DNA from: Dehalogenimonas formicexedens
Lineage (GTDB): Bacteria > Chloroflexota > Dehalococcoidia > Dehalococcoidales > Dehalococcoidaceae
NCBI RefSeq assembly: GCF_001953175.1
Contig: NZ_CP018258.1
Coordinates: 2,028,790-2,092,789, forward strand
DNA length: 64,000 nt
Direction: 5' to 3'
The position numbers and the translations under genes were made by a program. The notes under the pieces were generated by a model. The model saw only the letters and a list, made by a program, of their open reading frames with translations. It did no database searches and was not told the origin of the DNA. This document shows positions 27,336 through 35,561 of this stretch, piece by piece. Position 1 is the first letter of the stretch. Every line of letters begins with the position of its first letter.

Positions 27336-27344
27336 TGTTATAAT
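27336..27344 (+). promoter_or_regulatory. Extended -10 promoter of the tRNA-Sec gene
   Basis: TGTTATAAT has a consensus -10 with TGn extension, 11 bp before the tRNA 5' end. No clear -35 is visible. Confidence 0.6.
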
Positions 27345-27355
27345 CTCTCTCTAAC

Positions 27356-27450
27356 GGAGGCGGATAGGCTCTGGTGGGCCTCGCGGTCTTCAAAACCGTA
27401 GGCGGCGGCGCAAACCGTCGCGGGGGGTTCGATTCCCTTCCCCTCCGCCA
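27356..27450 (+). tRNA. selC: tRNA-Sec (anticodon TCA)
   Basis: This 95-nt tRNA has a long GGAGGCGG acceptor arm start, an extended D stem (GGCTC/GGGCC), the anticodon loop CTTCAAA with TCA at 27390-27392, a long variable arm (GGCGGCG...CGTCGC) and a T-loop GTTCGATTC. The 3' CCA is encoded. These are the bacterial tRNA-Sec traits. One acceptor pair near position 6 looks like C-C. It starts the selenocysteine gene block (selD, selA, selB). Confidence 0.97.
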
Positions 27451-27456
27451 ATTAAC

Positions 27457-27920
27457 AAATCCGAAATCCGAATATCGAAATCCGAAACAAATACGAATTC
27501 GATTTCAAAAATGGAAAAGAAATACGATCTTGAGCAGAGAACTGAAGCCTTTGCAGCTGCAGTGATCGAAGCTTCTCGGCGGTTACCTAAAGATCCAGCG
27601 ATTAATGAATTAGTTCGACAGGTTGTCAGGGCTGCTGGTTCAATTGGAGCGAACTACATTGAAGCCAACGAATCTTTAAGTAAAAAGGATTTAGCTGTCA
27701 GAATCAAGATATGCCGTAAGGAAGCTAAGGAATGCCGCTATTGGTTGAGTCTTATCAAACCAACCGGTGAAAATCTTGAAACTCAATTTTCGGCTCTCAT
27801 ACAAGAATCCACTGAACTAATGAATATTTTTGGAGCTATCTTACGCAAAGTTTCTGACTCTGATGTTTAATAAAATGTATTTTGAGTTTTTTCGGATTTC
27901 GGATTTCGTGCTTCGAATTT
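27457..27920 (+). mobile_element. Putative S23-gene element with terminal inverted repeats
   Basis: The four-helix-bundle gene is bounded by AAATCCGAAATCCGAA (27457-27472) and its perfect inverse TTCGGATTTCGGATTT (27891-27906), with a further shared right end to about 27920. The left end lies 6 bp after the tRNA-Sec CCA. A 144-bp sequence with both ends but no gene occurs at 43819-43962. No target duplication is evident and no known transposase is encoded, so mobility is inferred from the ends and the second copy. Confidence 0.6.
27511..27870 (+). CDS. Four-helix bundle protein, S23/IVP family
   Basis: This 119-aa all-helical protein has the S23 ribosomal-associated pattern: LVRQVVRAAGSIGANYIEANE, then a second helix with KKDLAVRIKICRKEAKECRYWL and a C-terminal helix. 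The family is encoded by intervening sequences in 23S rRNA genes of some bacteria. Free copies are common and Avd of diversity-generating retroelements is a relative. Here it stands alone between tRNA-Sec and selD inside inverted repeats. It has a lower GC content than its neighbours, which suggests transfer. Its cellular role is unknown. Confidence 0.85.
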   Translation: MEKKYDLEQRTEAFAAAVIEASRRLPKDPAINELVRQVVRAAGSIGANYIEANESLSKKDLAVRIKICRKEAKECRYWLSLIKPTGENLETQFSALIQESTELMNIFGAILRKVSDSDV

Positions 27921-27945
27921 TGTCGATCGAAAGGGGGTGAGCCGT

Positions 27946-28989
27946 ATGAGTAACAAACGCCTGACTGAATACTCAGCGTACTCCGGCTGAGCGGCCAAGA
28001 TAGGTCCGGGTGACCTAGCCAAAGCCCTGTGCGGCTTGCCCATCAAGTCCTATCCCGAAGTATTAGTGGGACTCGAAATGCCTGACGATGCAGGCGTGTA
28101 CCAACTCACGCCCGAGATCGCCTTAGTGCAAACGATCGACGTCATTACCCCGGTCGTCGACGACCCTTTTGCTTTCGGCCAGGTTGCCACCGCTAACGCT
28201 CTCTCCGATGTCTACGCCATGGGAGGGAAACCGGTAACGGCGATGAGCTTTGTCGGCTTTCCGAGCGGCAAAATGGAGATCGAAAGTCTTCGGCTTATCA
28301 TGGAAGGAGCACTTTCCAAGCTCGACGAAGCGGGCTGCGCGCTGGTGGGGGGGCATTCGGTAAAAGACGATGAAATCAAGTTCGGCCTGTCAGTCACCGG
28401 CATCATCCACCCTAAAAAGGTTCTCACCAAGGGCGGAGGGCAACCGGGAGATAAATTGATTCTGACCAAGCCGCTCGGTACCGGAATCCTGAATACCGCG
28501 CTAAAAGGGGGCCAGCTTAACGAAGCCGGGATTGGAGCGGTCATCTCGCAAATGATCGCACTGAATAAAACCCCGGCGGAGATTGTTGATGACCTTGGGG
28601 CCCACGCAGCCACTGACATCACGGGTTTTGGGCTGATCGGCCATGCGGCAGAAATGATGACCCGAAACGAGGTCGGTTTCAAATTGTATTGGAACCAGAT
28701 ACCCCTTATGGAAGGCGCTGAGCGTTGGGCCAAGGCCGGACTTATTCCGGGCGGCGCCTATTCCAACCGTGAATACCGGGAAGATCTGCTCGACCCAGAA
28801 TTTGAACTTGACGAATGGATGCTGGATGTCCTGTTCGACCCTCAAACCTCCGGCGGGCTACTGATCGCCGCCCAGGAACCGGTGGTCGAAGACATGGTAA
28901 GCCGGATTCGTGCCGCCGGGTTCCCATCGGCCGCCATAATCGGCGAGGTCATAGCTGACCCGAAAGGCAGAATAATCATCACAGAATAG
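27946..28989 (+). CDS. selD: Selenide, water dikinase (selenophosphate synthetase), a selenoprotein with UGA-coded Sec15
   Basis: The gene reads through TGA 27988-27990 at codon 15, in the context YSGUAAKIGPGDLA, where other SelD proteins have Cys or Sec at the active site. The ATG at 27946 is supported by AAGGGGG at 27931-27937. Beyond the TGA the frame stays open to 28989 and shows QTIDVITPVVDDPF, GGHSVKDDEIKFGL and FDPQTSGGLLIA, all SelD motifs; 347 residues match the family. It makes selenophosphate from selenide and ATP for tRNA-Sec charging. selA follows 10 bp downstream. A start at 28036 after the TGA would lack the active site and is rejected. Confidence 0.95.
27988..28017 (+). promoter_or_regulatory. 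Candidate bacterial SECIS hairpin in selD
   Basis: Just after the TGA, TAGGTC (28001-28006) and GACCTA (28012-28017) form a stem with loop CGGGT. The loop begins 17 nt after the TGA and has G at its second position, in line with the bacterial SECIS pattern that SelB recognises. The stem is short but perfect. Confidence 0.6.
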
Positions 28990-28999
28990 AGGCAAAAAA

Positions 29000-30382
29000 A
29001 TGCCTAACGACAACCAGAACGAACTACGTAAATTGCCCTCGGTCGAAAAAGTCCTGTCCGGGCCCGATTTGGCGCCGGCCATCGACCGTTACTCCCATCC
29101 TGTAGTCACGGCCACCGTCCGGGAAATTATCGACCAAATCAGAGAACGTGTCGTCAAAGGCGGGCAGACTCCTCCTTTCGATGCTATCGTCGACATGGTC
29201 AAACATCACCTGGCGGTTGAATGGCCGGGATTTTTGGAACCCGTAGTAAACGCCACCGGCATCATCCTGCACACCAACCTCGGCCGTGCTCCGTTATCGC
29301 CCTCGGCTGTCGATGCTTTATCGAAAATTCTGGGCGGTTACTACGCTTTGGAGTTGGACCTGGACACCGGAGAACGCGGAGTCCGTGCCCAGTCCATGGA
29401 AAAGCTGCTTCAAATGGCCACCGGCGCCGAGAGTGCCCTGGTGGTCAACAACAATGCCGCTGCGGTGTTGCTCATCCTGTCCACCCTTGCCAAAGGCAAG
29501 GAAGTCATCGTTTCCCGCGGCGAACTGGTCCAGATCGGGGGCGGTTTCCGGGTGCCGGAGGTCATGGCGGCATCGGGGGCGATTCTTCGTGAGGTCGGCA
29601 CCACCAATCAGACCTTTATCCGCGATTTCGAAGCGGCAGTCTCCGACCAGACGGCGATGCTCATGGTGGTGCACCGTTCCAATTTCGCTATCCGCGGTTT
29701 CACCCATGACACCGCCCTCCAGGAGCTGAAAGAACTGGCAAAACAGTTCGACCTGCCGCTGGTCCTTGACCTGGGCAGCGGCGCGATTATCGATACCGCT
29801 CTATTCGGCATGACTCACGAACCGACCGTCGCGGAGGCTTTTGCGTCAGGTGCCGACATCGTCTGCATCTCCGGCGACAAGCTTTTCGGCGGACCGCAAT
29901 GCGGCATTATCCTGGGTAAAAAGAATTACATTGACGTATTACGAAAAAATCCCCTGCTGAGGGCCATCAGAATCGATAAATACGCCGCCGTGGCTGTTTC
30001 GGCAACCATTCTCCAGTACCTCAAGGGTCAAACCTCACAACTCCCTGTGTATCGGATGATGGGTGCGACCCTGGAAGAACTGGACCGTCGGTGCGGCATC
30101 CTTGTGGAAAAACTGGCGAAGGCCGGTTTCGCCGCAGAAGTGACCGACGGCGAGAGCCTGGCCGGCGGCGGTTCTCTGCCTGACGAAACCCTGCCGACGC
30201 GCCTTATCGAGATTGCGATCCCGGGCTCGATGGATAATTTCTGCCACTGGCTGCGGCTCGGCTCCCCGCCGGTGTTGGGCTGCGTCCGCGGTGGCAAATT
30301 TATCATAGACTTGCGGACGGTATTTCCTGATCAGGAAGATGATTTAGTGCGAGCCATCGCAGCGGCTGCGGGGAAATCCTAG
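29000..30382 (+). CDS. selA: L-seryl-tRNA(Sec) selenium transferase
   Basis: This 460-aa PLP enzyme converts Ser-tRNA-Sec to Sec-tRNA-Sec with selenophosphate. The Schiff-base lysine is K294 in CISGDKLFGGPQCGII. The N-terminal SelA segment LPSVEKVLSGPDLA and the NATGIILHTNLGRAPLS motif are present. The length is normal. It lies between selD and selB and is read in the same direction, so a selD-selA(-selB) operon is likely. Confidence 0.97.
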   Translation: MPNDNQNELRKLPSVEKVLSGPDLAPAIDRYSHPVVTATVREIIDQIRERVVKGGQTPPFDAIVDMVKHHLAVEWPGFLEPVVNATGIILHTNLGRAPLSPSAVDALSKILGGYYALELDLDTGERGVRAQSMEKLLQMATGAESALVVNNNAAAVLLILSTLAKGKEVIVSRGELVQIGGGFRVPEVMAASGAILREVGTTNQTFIRDFEAAVSDQTAMLMVVHRSNFAIRGFTHDTALQELKELAKQFDLPLVLDLGSGAIIDTALFGMTHEPTVAEAFASGADIVCISGDKLFGGPQCGIILGKKNYIDVLRKNPLLRAIRIDKYAAVAVSATILQYLKGQTSQLPVYRMMGATLEELDRRCGILVEKLAKAGFAAEVTDGESLAGGGSLPDETLPTRLIEIAIPGSMDNFCHWLRLGSPPVLGCVRGGKFIIDLRTVFPDQEDDLVRAIAAAAGKS

Positions 30383-30490
30383 GAACTAGTCTTAAAGATC
30401 AACCTGTCAATCGGGTTTCGGATTTGTTCAGTGCTTGATCGTTAGGATTTAGGAGTTGAACAGGATTTTCTTGGGATTGGAGACGGATTC

Positions 30491-32371
30491 TTGCTCACGC
30501 TAGGCACCGCCGGCCACATCGACCACGGCAAGTCGAGCATCGTTAAAGCGCTCACCTCGATCGATCCCGACCGCCTGCCGGAGGAAAAAGAGCGCGGCAT
30601 GACCATCGACCTGGGCTTCGCCTGGTTTGCCTTGCCTTCGGGAGAAAGGGTCGGGCTTGTCGATGTTCCAGGCCACCAGCATTTCGTTCGCAATGTGATC
30701 CCCGGCCTCACCGGCATCGACGCCGTCATGCTCATCGTCGCCGCCGACGACGGTTGGATGCCGCAGACCGAAGAACACCGTCAAATCATCGACCTTTTAG
30801 GCATCAACCGGGGACTGGTCGTCCTGAACAAAATCGACATTGCCGAAGCTGATTGGCGCGAGATGGTCAGGGCGGATATCGTCGCTCACCTCGCCGGCAC
30901 CAGCCTGAATAACGTCCCGATAATCGAAGTATCGGCAAAAACCGGCGCTGGTATAGACTCTCTCAAAGCCGCCATCGAAAAACTGGCCGCCGAAGTCCGG
31001 CAGGAAGACATCAAAAAGCCCAGGCTTCCTATCGACCGGGTCTTCAACATCAAGGGAACGGGCACGGTAATCACCGGAACGCTGCATCACGGTTCGCTTT
31101 CAGTCGGCGACGAAATTACCATTTTGCCCGAAAACCTGACTTCTCACGTCCGCGCCATCGAGAGCTACAAACAGCATCTCACTCAGGCAATGCCAGGTTC
31201 CCGTGTCGCCCTGAATTTGTCAGGAATCAAGAAGGACGAATTGGAACGCGGCGATCTGATCGTGAAAAAAGGTCAGGAGACGCCGGTATCACGCTATCTG
31301 GACGCCGAACTGAAAATCTTGCCCTCGGTGAAACAGCCCCTGAAGACCGGGGCTGAGGTTTCGTTGTTCTTCGAGACGGCGGAGCTGCCGGCGAGGGTCA
31401 TCGCTCTTGGAGGCAAGGAACTGAACCAGGGCGGTCCATCGATGGTGCAATTGAGGCTCGATCGAGAGGTTTCCACCCTGATCGGTGAGCGTTTCATTTT
31501 GAGGAAGAGTTCTCCCGCCGAGACTATTGGCGGCGGACGAATTCTCGATCCGACGGCAGAAAGGTACCAGTTGAAAAACGCCGCACAAAAGCTGGAGATT
31601 TTAAATATACGGCGCAATTTGGACATTGATTCGGCGGTGATCACCGAACTATCGAAAACTCAGTTCGCTTCACGGCAGGGGTTCTTGAGAGAAACCGCCT
31701 TTTCCGACACCGCGATTGGAAAATCAATCGAGGGTCTGGCTAAAAAGGGGTCTTTGGCTGCCCGCGGCCTGTGGCTGATAGACCGAAAATACTGGTCGGA
31801 TACCCAGCTGCGGTTTCTTGGAATCCTGGCGGCGGCGCACCAGGCTGAACCACTCAATAAAGGGCTTGCCCAGGCCGAGGCCGCTGCCAAACTTGCGTTG
31901 CCCCCCGAATTATTCGCTGCCCTTGTCGATGAACTCATCGGACAAAAGAAAATCATCCGTTCCGAAGACGTTGTCGCGTTGTCGAGCCATAAGCCGATGC
32001 TTTCCGGCGGGCAATCGGAGATGGAGAACCGCATCATTGCGACGATCGAAAAAAATCCGCAGGCGCCACCCACCCGGACCGAACTGCTTCAATCCATGAA
32101 TGGGGCTGCCACCGTACTCCGGTACTTGTTGGAACAAGGTAAGGTCGTCGAACTGCCTGAAGGCATCCTGTTGTCGGCTGCTCAATACCGGTCAACGCGG
32201 CAAAAGATCATCGATATCTTGAAATCCAAAGGTCAGATCGCCATTCAGGATATGGCGGCCATCACCGGCTTCTCCAGGAAATACTCAATCCCGTTTCTCA
32301 CGCGCTTAGACCAGGAAGGCCTCACCAAGCGCCAGGACAACGTCAGGATCCCAGCCCGCAAACTGGAATAA
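30491..32371 (+). CDS. selB: Selenocysteine-specific elongation factor
   Basis: This 626-aa GTPase has G1 [12 protein letters not shown] (residues 5-16), [13 protein letters not shown] and an EF-Tu-like body. A C-terminal part of winged helices ([20 protein letters not shown], then [20 protein letters not shown]) binds the SECIS hairpin. The TTG start at 30491 has GGAG 9 bp upstream. It brings Sec-tRNA to UGA codons, including the one in selD. The 108-bp gap to selA shows no terminator. Confidence 0.96.
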   Translation: MLTLGTAGHIDHGKSSIVKALTSIDPDRLPEEKERGMTIDLGFAWFALPSGERVGLVDVPGHQHFVRNVIPGLTGIDAVMLIVAADDGWMPQTEEHRQIIDLLGINRGLVVLNKIDIAEADWREMVRADIVAHLAGTSLNNVPIIEVSAKTGAGIDSLKAAIEKLAAEVRQEDIKKPRLPIDRVFNIKGTGTVITGTLHHGSLSVGDEITILPENLTSHVRAIESYKQHLTQAMPGSRVALNLSGIKKDELERGDLIVKKGQETPVSRYLDAELKILPSVKQPLKTGAEVSLFFETAELPARVIALGGKELNQGGPSMVQLRLDREVSTLIGERFILRKSSPAETIGGGRILDPTAERYQLKNAAQKLEILNIRRNLDIDSAVITELSKTQFASRQGFLRETAFSDTAIGKSIEGLAKKGSLAARGLWLIDRKYWSDTQLRFLGILAAAHQAEPLNKGLAQAEAAAKLALPPELFAALVDELIGQKKIIRSEDVVALSSHKPMLSGGQSEMENRIIATIEKNPQAPPTRTELLQSMNGAATVLRYLLEQGKVVELPEGILLSAAQYRSTRQKIIDILKSKGQIAIQDMAAITGFSRKYSIPFLTRLDQEGLTKRQDNVRIPARKLE

Positions 32372-32384
32372 CTTCCCCGCCGAT

Positions 32385-32618
32385 CTAGTGAGTCGTTACC
32401 GGGGCCGCTGACGTGGTGGAAGCAGTGGTCGCCGGTGCGGTAGTGGTGGGCGGCCGGGTCGTGGTAGTGGGCGGACGTGTCGTCGTGTTCAACGGTGTGA
32501 AGGTCTGGGTCGGCTCCGAATTCATGGCTTGGTTGACCCCGAAAATCAAGCTGATGACCGCTGCGGCAACCACCGGCGCCGTAATCAAAATGCTTTTGCT
32601 TAGCGATGCGTCAGCCAT
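32385..32618 (-). CDS. Small membrane-anchored Thr/Pro-rich protein
   Basis: This 77-aa protein has one hydrophobic helix (about 9-28) and then an outward tail of repeated TRPPTTT units, rich in Thr, Pro and Ala. The tail looks like a flexible wall-spanning stalk. GGAGG lies 9 bp before ATG 32618. It comes 33 bp after the apbE gene on the same strand, so it may be part of the electron-transfer operon. I know no homologue. Confidence 0.7.
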   Translation of the reverse strand: MADASLSKSILITAPVVAAAVISLIFGVNQAMNSEPTQTFTPLNTTTRPPTTTTRPPTTTAPATTASTTSAAPVTTH

Positions 32619-32651
32619 TTTCAGACCTCCAAAACACTAAACACAATCGAG

Positions 32652-33689
32652 CTATTGCGGGACCACCTGAACGGCGCTTTGGAATCCGCTGGTAGAGTAC
32701 TTGTTCATGTTTTTGTCGATGAGGAGCGCCTCAACTCCCGGTAGGCTTTCCAGAAGTGAAAGGGCGTCGGTTTTACCCATTACCATGGCCGAGGTAGAAA
32801 GGGCATCAGCATAAGCGGTATCCGATGCGATAACGGTGGCCGATGCCAGTTCCCTGGGTGAATGACCGATCCGGGGATCGATGATGTGGTTCCAGCTGAA
32901 GTCGGGTGTGAAGGTGTTCTCATAGTCTCCCGAGGTGGCGATGGAATCGTTCGTCGTCTGGAAGACCTCGTAATAACCGGCCAGGGCCCTCGGGTGGGTC
33001 AAGCCGATCTTCCACGGCTGGCCGTCGTCCCTGGCGCCTCTTAAGGACATATCGCCGGAGCCTGCCACCAGAACCCGGGAATACCCTCGGTTACGGAGCA
33101 TCGAAGCTGTTTGGTCGACGACAAAACCCTTGGCTATGCTGTCCAGGGTCAGGCACATGCCCGGCGCCGCCAGCGAAATACGCCTTTCCTTAATTTCGAT
33201 GCCCTGGTAACCGACCAGATCTTTGGCAACGTCGATCTGTTTATCCGAAGGTGGCGAGCCGCCCTCGGCAAAACTGTCGACGTAGAGGTTGAGAAGAGGC
33301 AGGACACTTATGTCATAAGCGCCGCCGGTAATCCCGGAGATATATTTAGCCTTTTGAACGATACCAAGCAGCTCAGGCGGGGCGTTATCGATATACCCGT
33401 CACGGTTCAGCATCGCCAAACCGCTGCCGGGATCGAAACGGGAGAATATCGAAGAAAGCCGCTCGACTTCGGCGAAACCTTCACGGATCGCCGATGCCGC
33501 GATTTCCGGTTCAGGGTCGACTAGTTTGATGGTAATGAACGTCCCAAGTAGCTCGCGGGTCTCGCTAACCTCTTTGACGCCCCCGGTGGCCAGCAGTTCC
33601 TTGATGCCCACCCCGCCAAGCGCCAGGACGCCAGCCCCTACGGCACTTATTCGGACGAAATCCCGACGGGTAAGTTTGTTCTTCAACAT
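32652..33689 (-). CDS. apbE: FAD:protein FMN transferase, Tat-exported
   Basis: This 345-aa ApbE-type flavin transferase attaches FMN to a Thr in exported proteins. It starts with a Tat signal (TRRDFVRISAVGAGVLALGG, Arg8-Arg9). It has the GGAYDISVLPLL segment, LDSIAKGFVVDQ, VAGSGDMSLRG and ATSGDYEN, which form the FAD- and metal-binding site. A fitting substrate, the FMN-binding NosR-like protein with a DxxTGAT motif, is encoded two genes upstream in the same direction, and tatC lies just beyond it. Confidence 0.94.
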   Translation of the reverse strand: MLKNKLTRRDFVRISAVGAGVLALGGVGIKELLATGGVKEVSETRELLGTFITIKLVDPEPEIAASAIREGFAEVERLSSIFSRFDPGSGLAMLNRDGYIDNAPPELLGIVQKAKYISGITGGAYDISVLPLLNLYVDSFAEGGSPPSDKQIDVAKDLVGYQGIEIKERRISLAAPGMCLTLDSIAKGFVVDQTASMLRNRGYSRVLVAGSGDMSLRGARDDGQPWKIGLTHPRALAGYYEVFQTTNDSIATSGDYENTFTPDFSWNHIIDPRIGHSPRELASATVIASDTAYADALSTSAMVMGKTDALSLLESLPGVEALLIDKNMNKYSTSGFQSAVQVVPQ

Positions 33690-33713
33690 AATAATTCCTG
33701 CCTCACTGGGGGG

Positions 33714-35561
33714 TTAAGCGTTAATTTTAGAAAGGAGGACGGCAATAACCATCAGGGCTCCAGTCGCCACCAGTATCCTCAGGGCATACAGATAGACTTT
33801 ACGTTTGCCCGCCTGCCCAGCGGACTCGGCGTGTTCAATCCCTTGCCGTGCCTCGACCGCGGTGGTGTAGCCAGTCCCGGGCGTGATGGCGTTCCACATG
33901 CACGCCTCGACGCAACGGCCGCAAAAAACGCACGCGTTGGTGTCAAGATTATAGCCTTTGAGGTCGTAGCACAGGTCGCATTTAAGGCAGCGCTCGGCAT
34001 CGAGTTTGGCTGCTTTCTCATCAAGTGTCTGTTCCGAAGCCGCCTGGCTGCCGTCGGCCGCTCGTACCTGTTTCACCGGAATTGGTGATGGCATCCTTCT
34101 TAGCAGGCTTCGGATCGGGGTAATGGCTCTGGAAGATTCCGGCGGCGCGAGTTGTTGATCGAGATTACCACTGCCACCCAAGTAGCGATCAGCCATTGAC
34201 GCGGTCCAGCGCCCGGCGGCGATCGACTCGACCACGGAACGTTGTTCGTTAACGGCGTCGCCGGCGGCAAAGACGCCTCTCCGGCATACCTCCAGGTCAC
34301 CCTGCGGGGTGTCACCTGCTCGGCCCAGAGCCGAAATCACGATGTCGGCGGGGTATTTTTCTTCGGTGTTTGGTAAAGGATCGTAGCCGAGTGCGCCTGT
34401 CCGGTCGTAACCGAAGGCGCGGATTTTTTGTCCCAGGATACCCGCCGCTTTGCCGTTTTCTGAGTAGACCCGGTAAAAAAGGGACGAGGAGTGGACGATC
34501 ACGCCCTCGGCGACAGCCTCGTCGACCTCGAAGGAATCAGCTTCCCTGTCCCCGGTGTGTTCCTGACCGAAGATGTGGACTTCCTTGGCGCCGGACCTGG
34601 CCGCGGCGGTGGCTAACCTGAAGGCGAGGCTGCCGCCGCCGAGGATGATCACCTTCTGCCCGAATTCCACCGGTTTCCCGGCATCCAGGTCAGCCATGAT
34701 GGTCTCTCCGTCGGAAACTCCGGCATCCCGCGATCCGGGAATAGGCAGTTTCAGGGATTTCCCCCAGCCGAGGATGCCGGTAGCCAGCACCGCCGAATCG
34801 AAGCCCTGGCCAAACAGAGATTCCACGGATTCAACCCTGGAATTGGTCTTGATTTCCACCCCGAAACTTTCGATAGTGCTAATCTCAAGGTTCATCACAT
34901 TCTTGGGAAGCTGGTACTCCGGGATGCTGGACAGCATTTTGCCGCCCTTATCCGGCAGCGCCTCGAAAATGGTGACTTTGTGCCCCAAAAGAGCCAGATA
35001 GTAAGCGGTGGACAGGCCAGCCGGTCCTGATCCGATAACGGCGATTTTCTTACCGGTTGGCGCAGCGAGATTGAGTTTCTGCCGCCAGGAGCCGTCGTCT
35101 TTTTCGGCGGCGAATCGCTTAAGAGCCCTTATGAGCAGGGAACCTTCATATTCGTTACGCTGACAAGCCGACTCGCATGGGTGTTTGCAGATATAGCCCA
35201 AAACGAGAGGGAAAGGAACGCGTTCCCGCATGACGGAAACGGCTTCGGCGTACTTACCCTCGGCGATAAAGCGAATGTAACGAGATGCATCCAGCCCCGC
35301 CGGGCAAGCCTGGGAACATGGCGCGGTGCGCATTCTCTTTTTGAGCTGCCGGGTGCGTTCAAGGGTGATGGCATCCACCGGGCAGGCGCGGTTGCAGCGG
35401 TCACACGAGGTACATTTGGCTTCGGACCACTTGAATTCCTGATGGGCGCCAAACGTCTGCTTGCCCCTTGAAACCGCTTGTTCCGGGACGATGACGATAT
35501 TCCGATTATCGATTTTAGCCAATTCGGTTTCCTCCGGCGCTGCCAGCGGTGAGGCGTCCAT
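33714..35561 (-). CDS. Membrane-anchored FeS/flavin oxidoreductase (GltD-like with ferredoxin domains)
   Basis: This 615-aa protein starts with a 4Fe-4S motif (Cys50-x2-Cys53-x2-Cys56-x3-Cys60, CTSCDRCNRACP). A GltD-type part follows with CSQACPAGLDASRYI and the dinucleotide fold KKIAVIGSGPAGLSTAYYL. After it come FAAGDAVNEQRSVVE and two C-terminal clusters (CLKCDLC, CVFCGRCVEAC). It ends in a membrane helix (about 588-611), which is unusual for this class. It likely passes electrons between a cytoplasmic donor and the NosR-like partner, whose gene it overlaps by 47 bp. Donor and direction are not known. Confidence 0.82.
   Translation of the reverse strand: MDASPLAAPEETELAKIDNRNIVIVPEQAVSRGKQTFGAHQEFKWSEAKCTSCDRCNRACPVDAITLERTRQLKKRMRTAPCSQACPAGLDASRYIRFIAEGKYAEAVSVMRERVPFPLVLGYICKHPCESACQRNEYEGSLLIRALKRFAAEKDDGSWRQKLNLAAPTGKKIAVIGSGPAGLSTAYYLALLGHKVTIFEALPDKGGKMLSSIPEYQLPKNVMNLEISTIESFGVEIKTNSRVESVESLFGQGFDSAVLATGILGWGKSLKLPIPGSRDAGVSDGETIMADLDAGKPVEFGQKVIILGGGSLAFRLATAAARSGAKEVHIFGQEHTGDREADSFEVDEAVAEGVIVHSSSLFYRVYSENGKAAGILGQKIRAFGYDRTGALGYDPLPNTEEKYPADIVISALGRAGDTPQGDLEVCRRGVFAAGDAVNEQRSVVESIAAGRWTASMADRYLGGSGNLDQQLAPPESSRAITPIRSLLRRMPSPIPVKQVRAADGSQAASEQTLDEKAAKLDAERCLKCDLCYDLKGYNLDTNACVFCGRCVEACMWNAITPGTGYTTAVEARQGIEHAESAGQAGKRKVYLYALRILVATGALMVIAVLLSKINA

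Noticed and set aside
27988..27990. TGA read as a true stop, with selD starting downstream at 28036.
   Set aside because: The region before the TGA matches the SelD N-terminus in frame, has a good ribosome-binding site, and the TGA sits at the active-site position, with tRNA-Sec, selA and selB next to it.
32413..32640. Plus-strand Val/Gly-rich frame opposite the Thr/Pro-rich protein.
   Set aside because: It is the complement of the Thr/Pro repeat. The minus-strand gene has a GGAGG site and a sound membrane helix.
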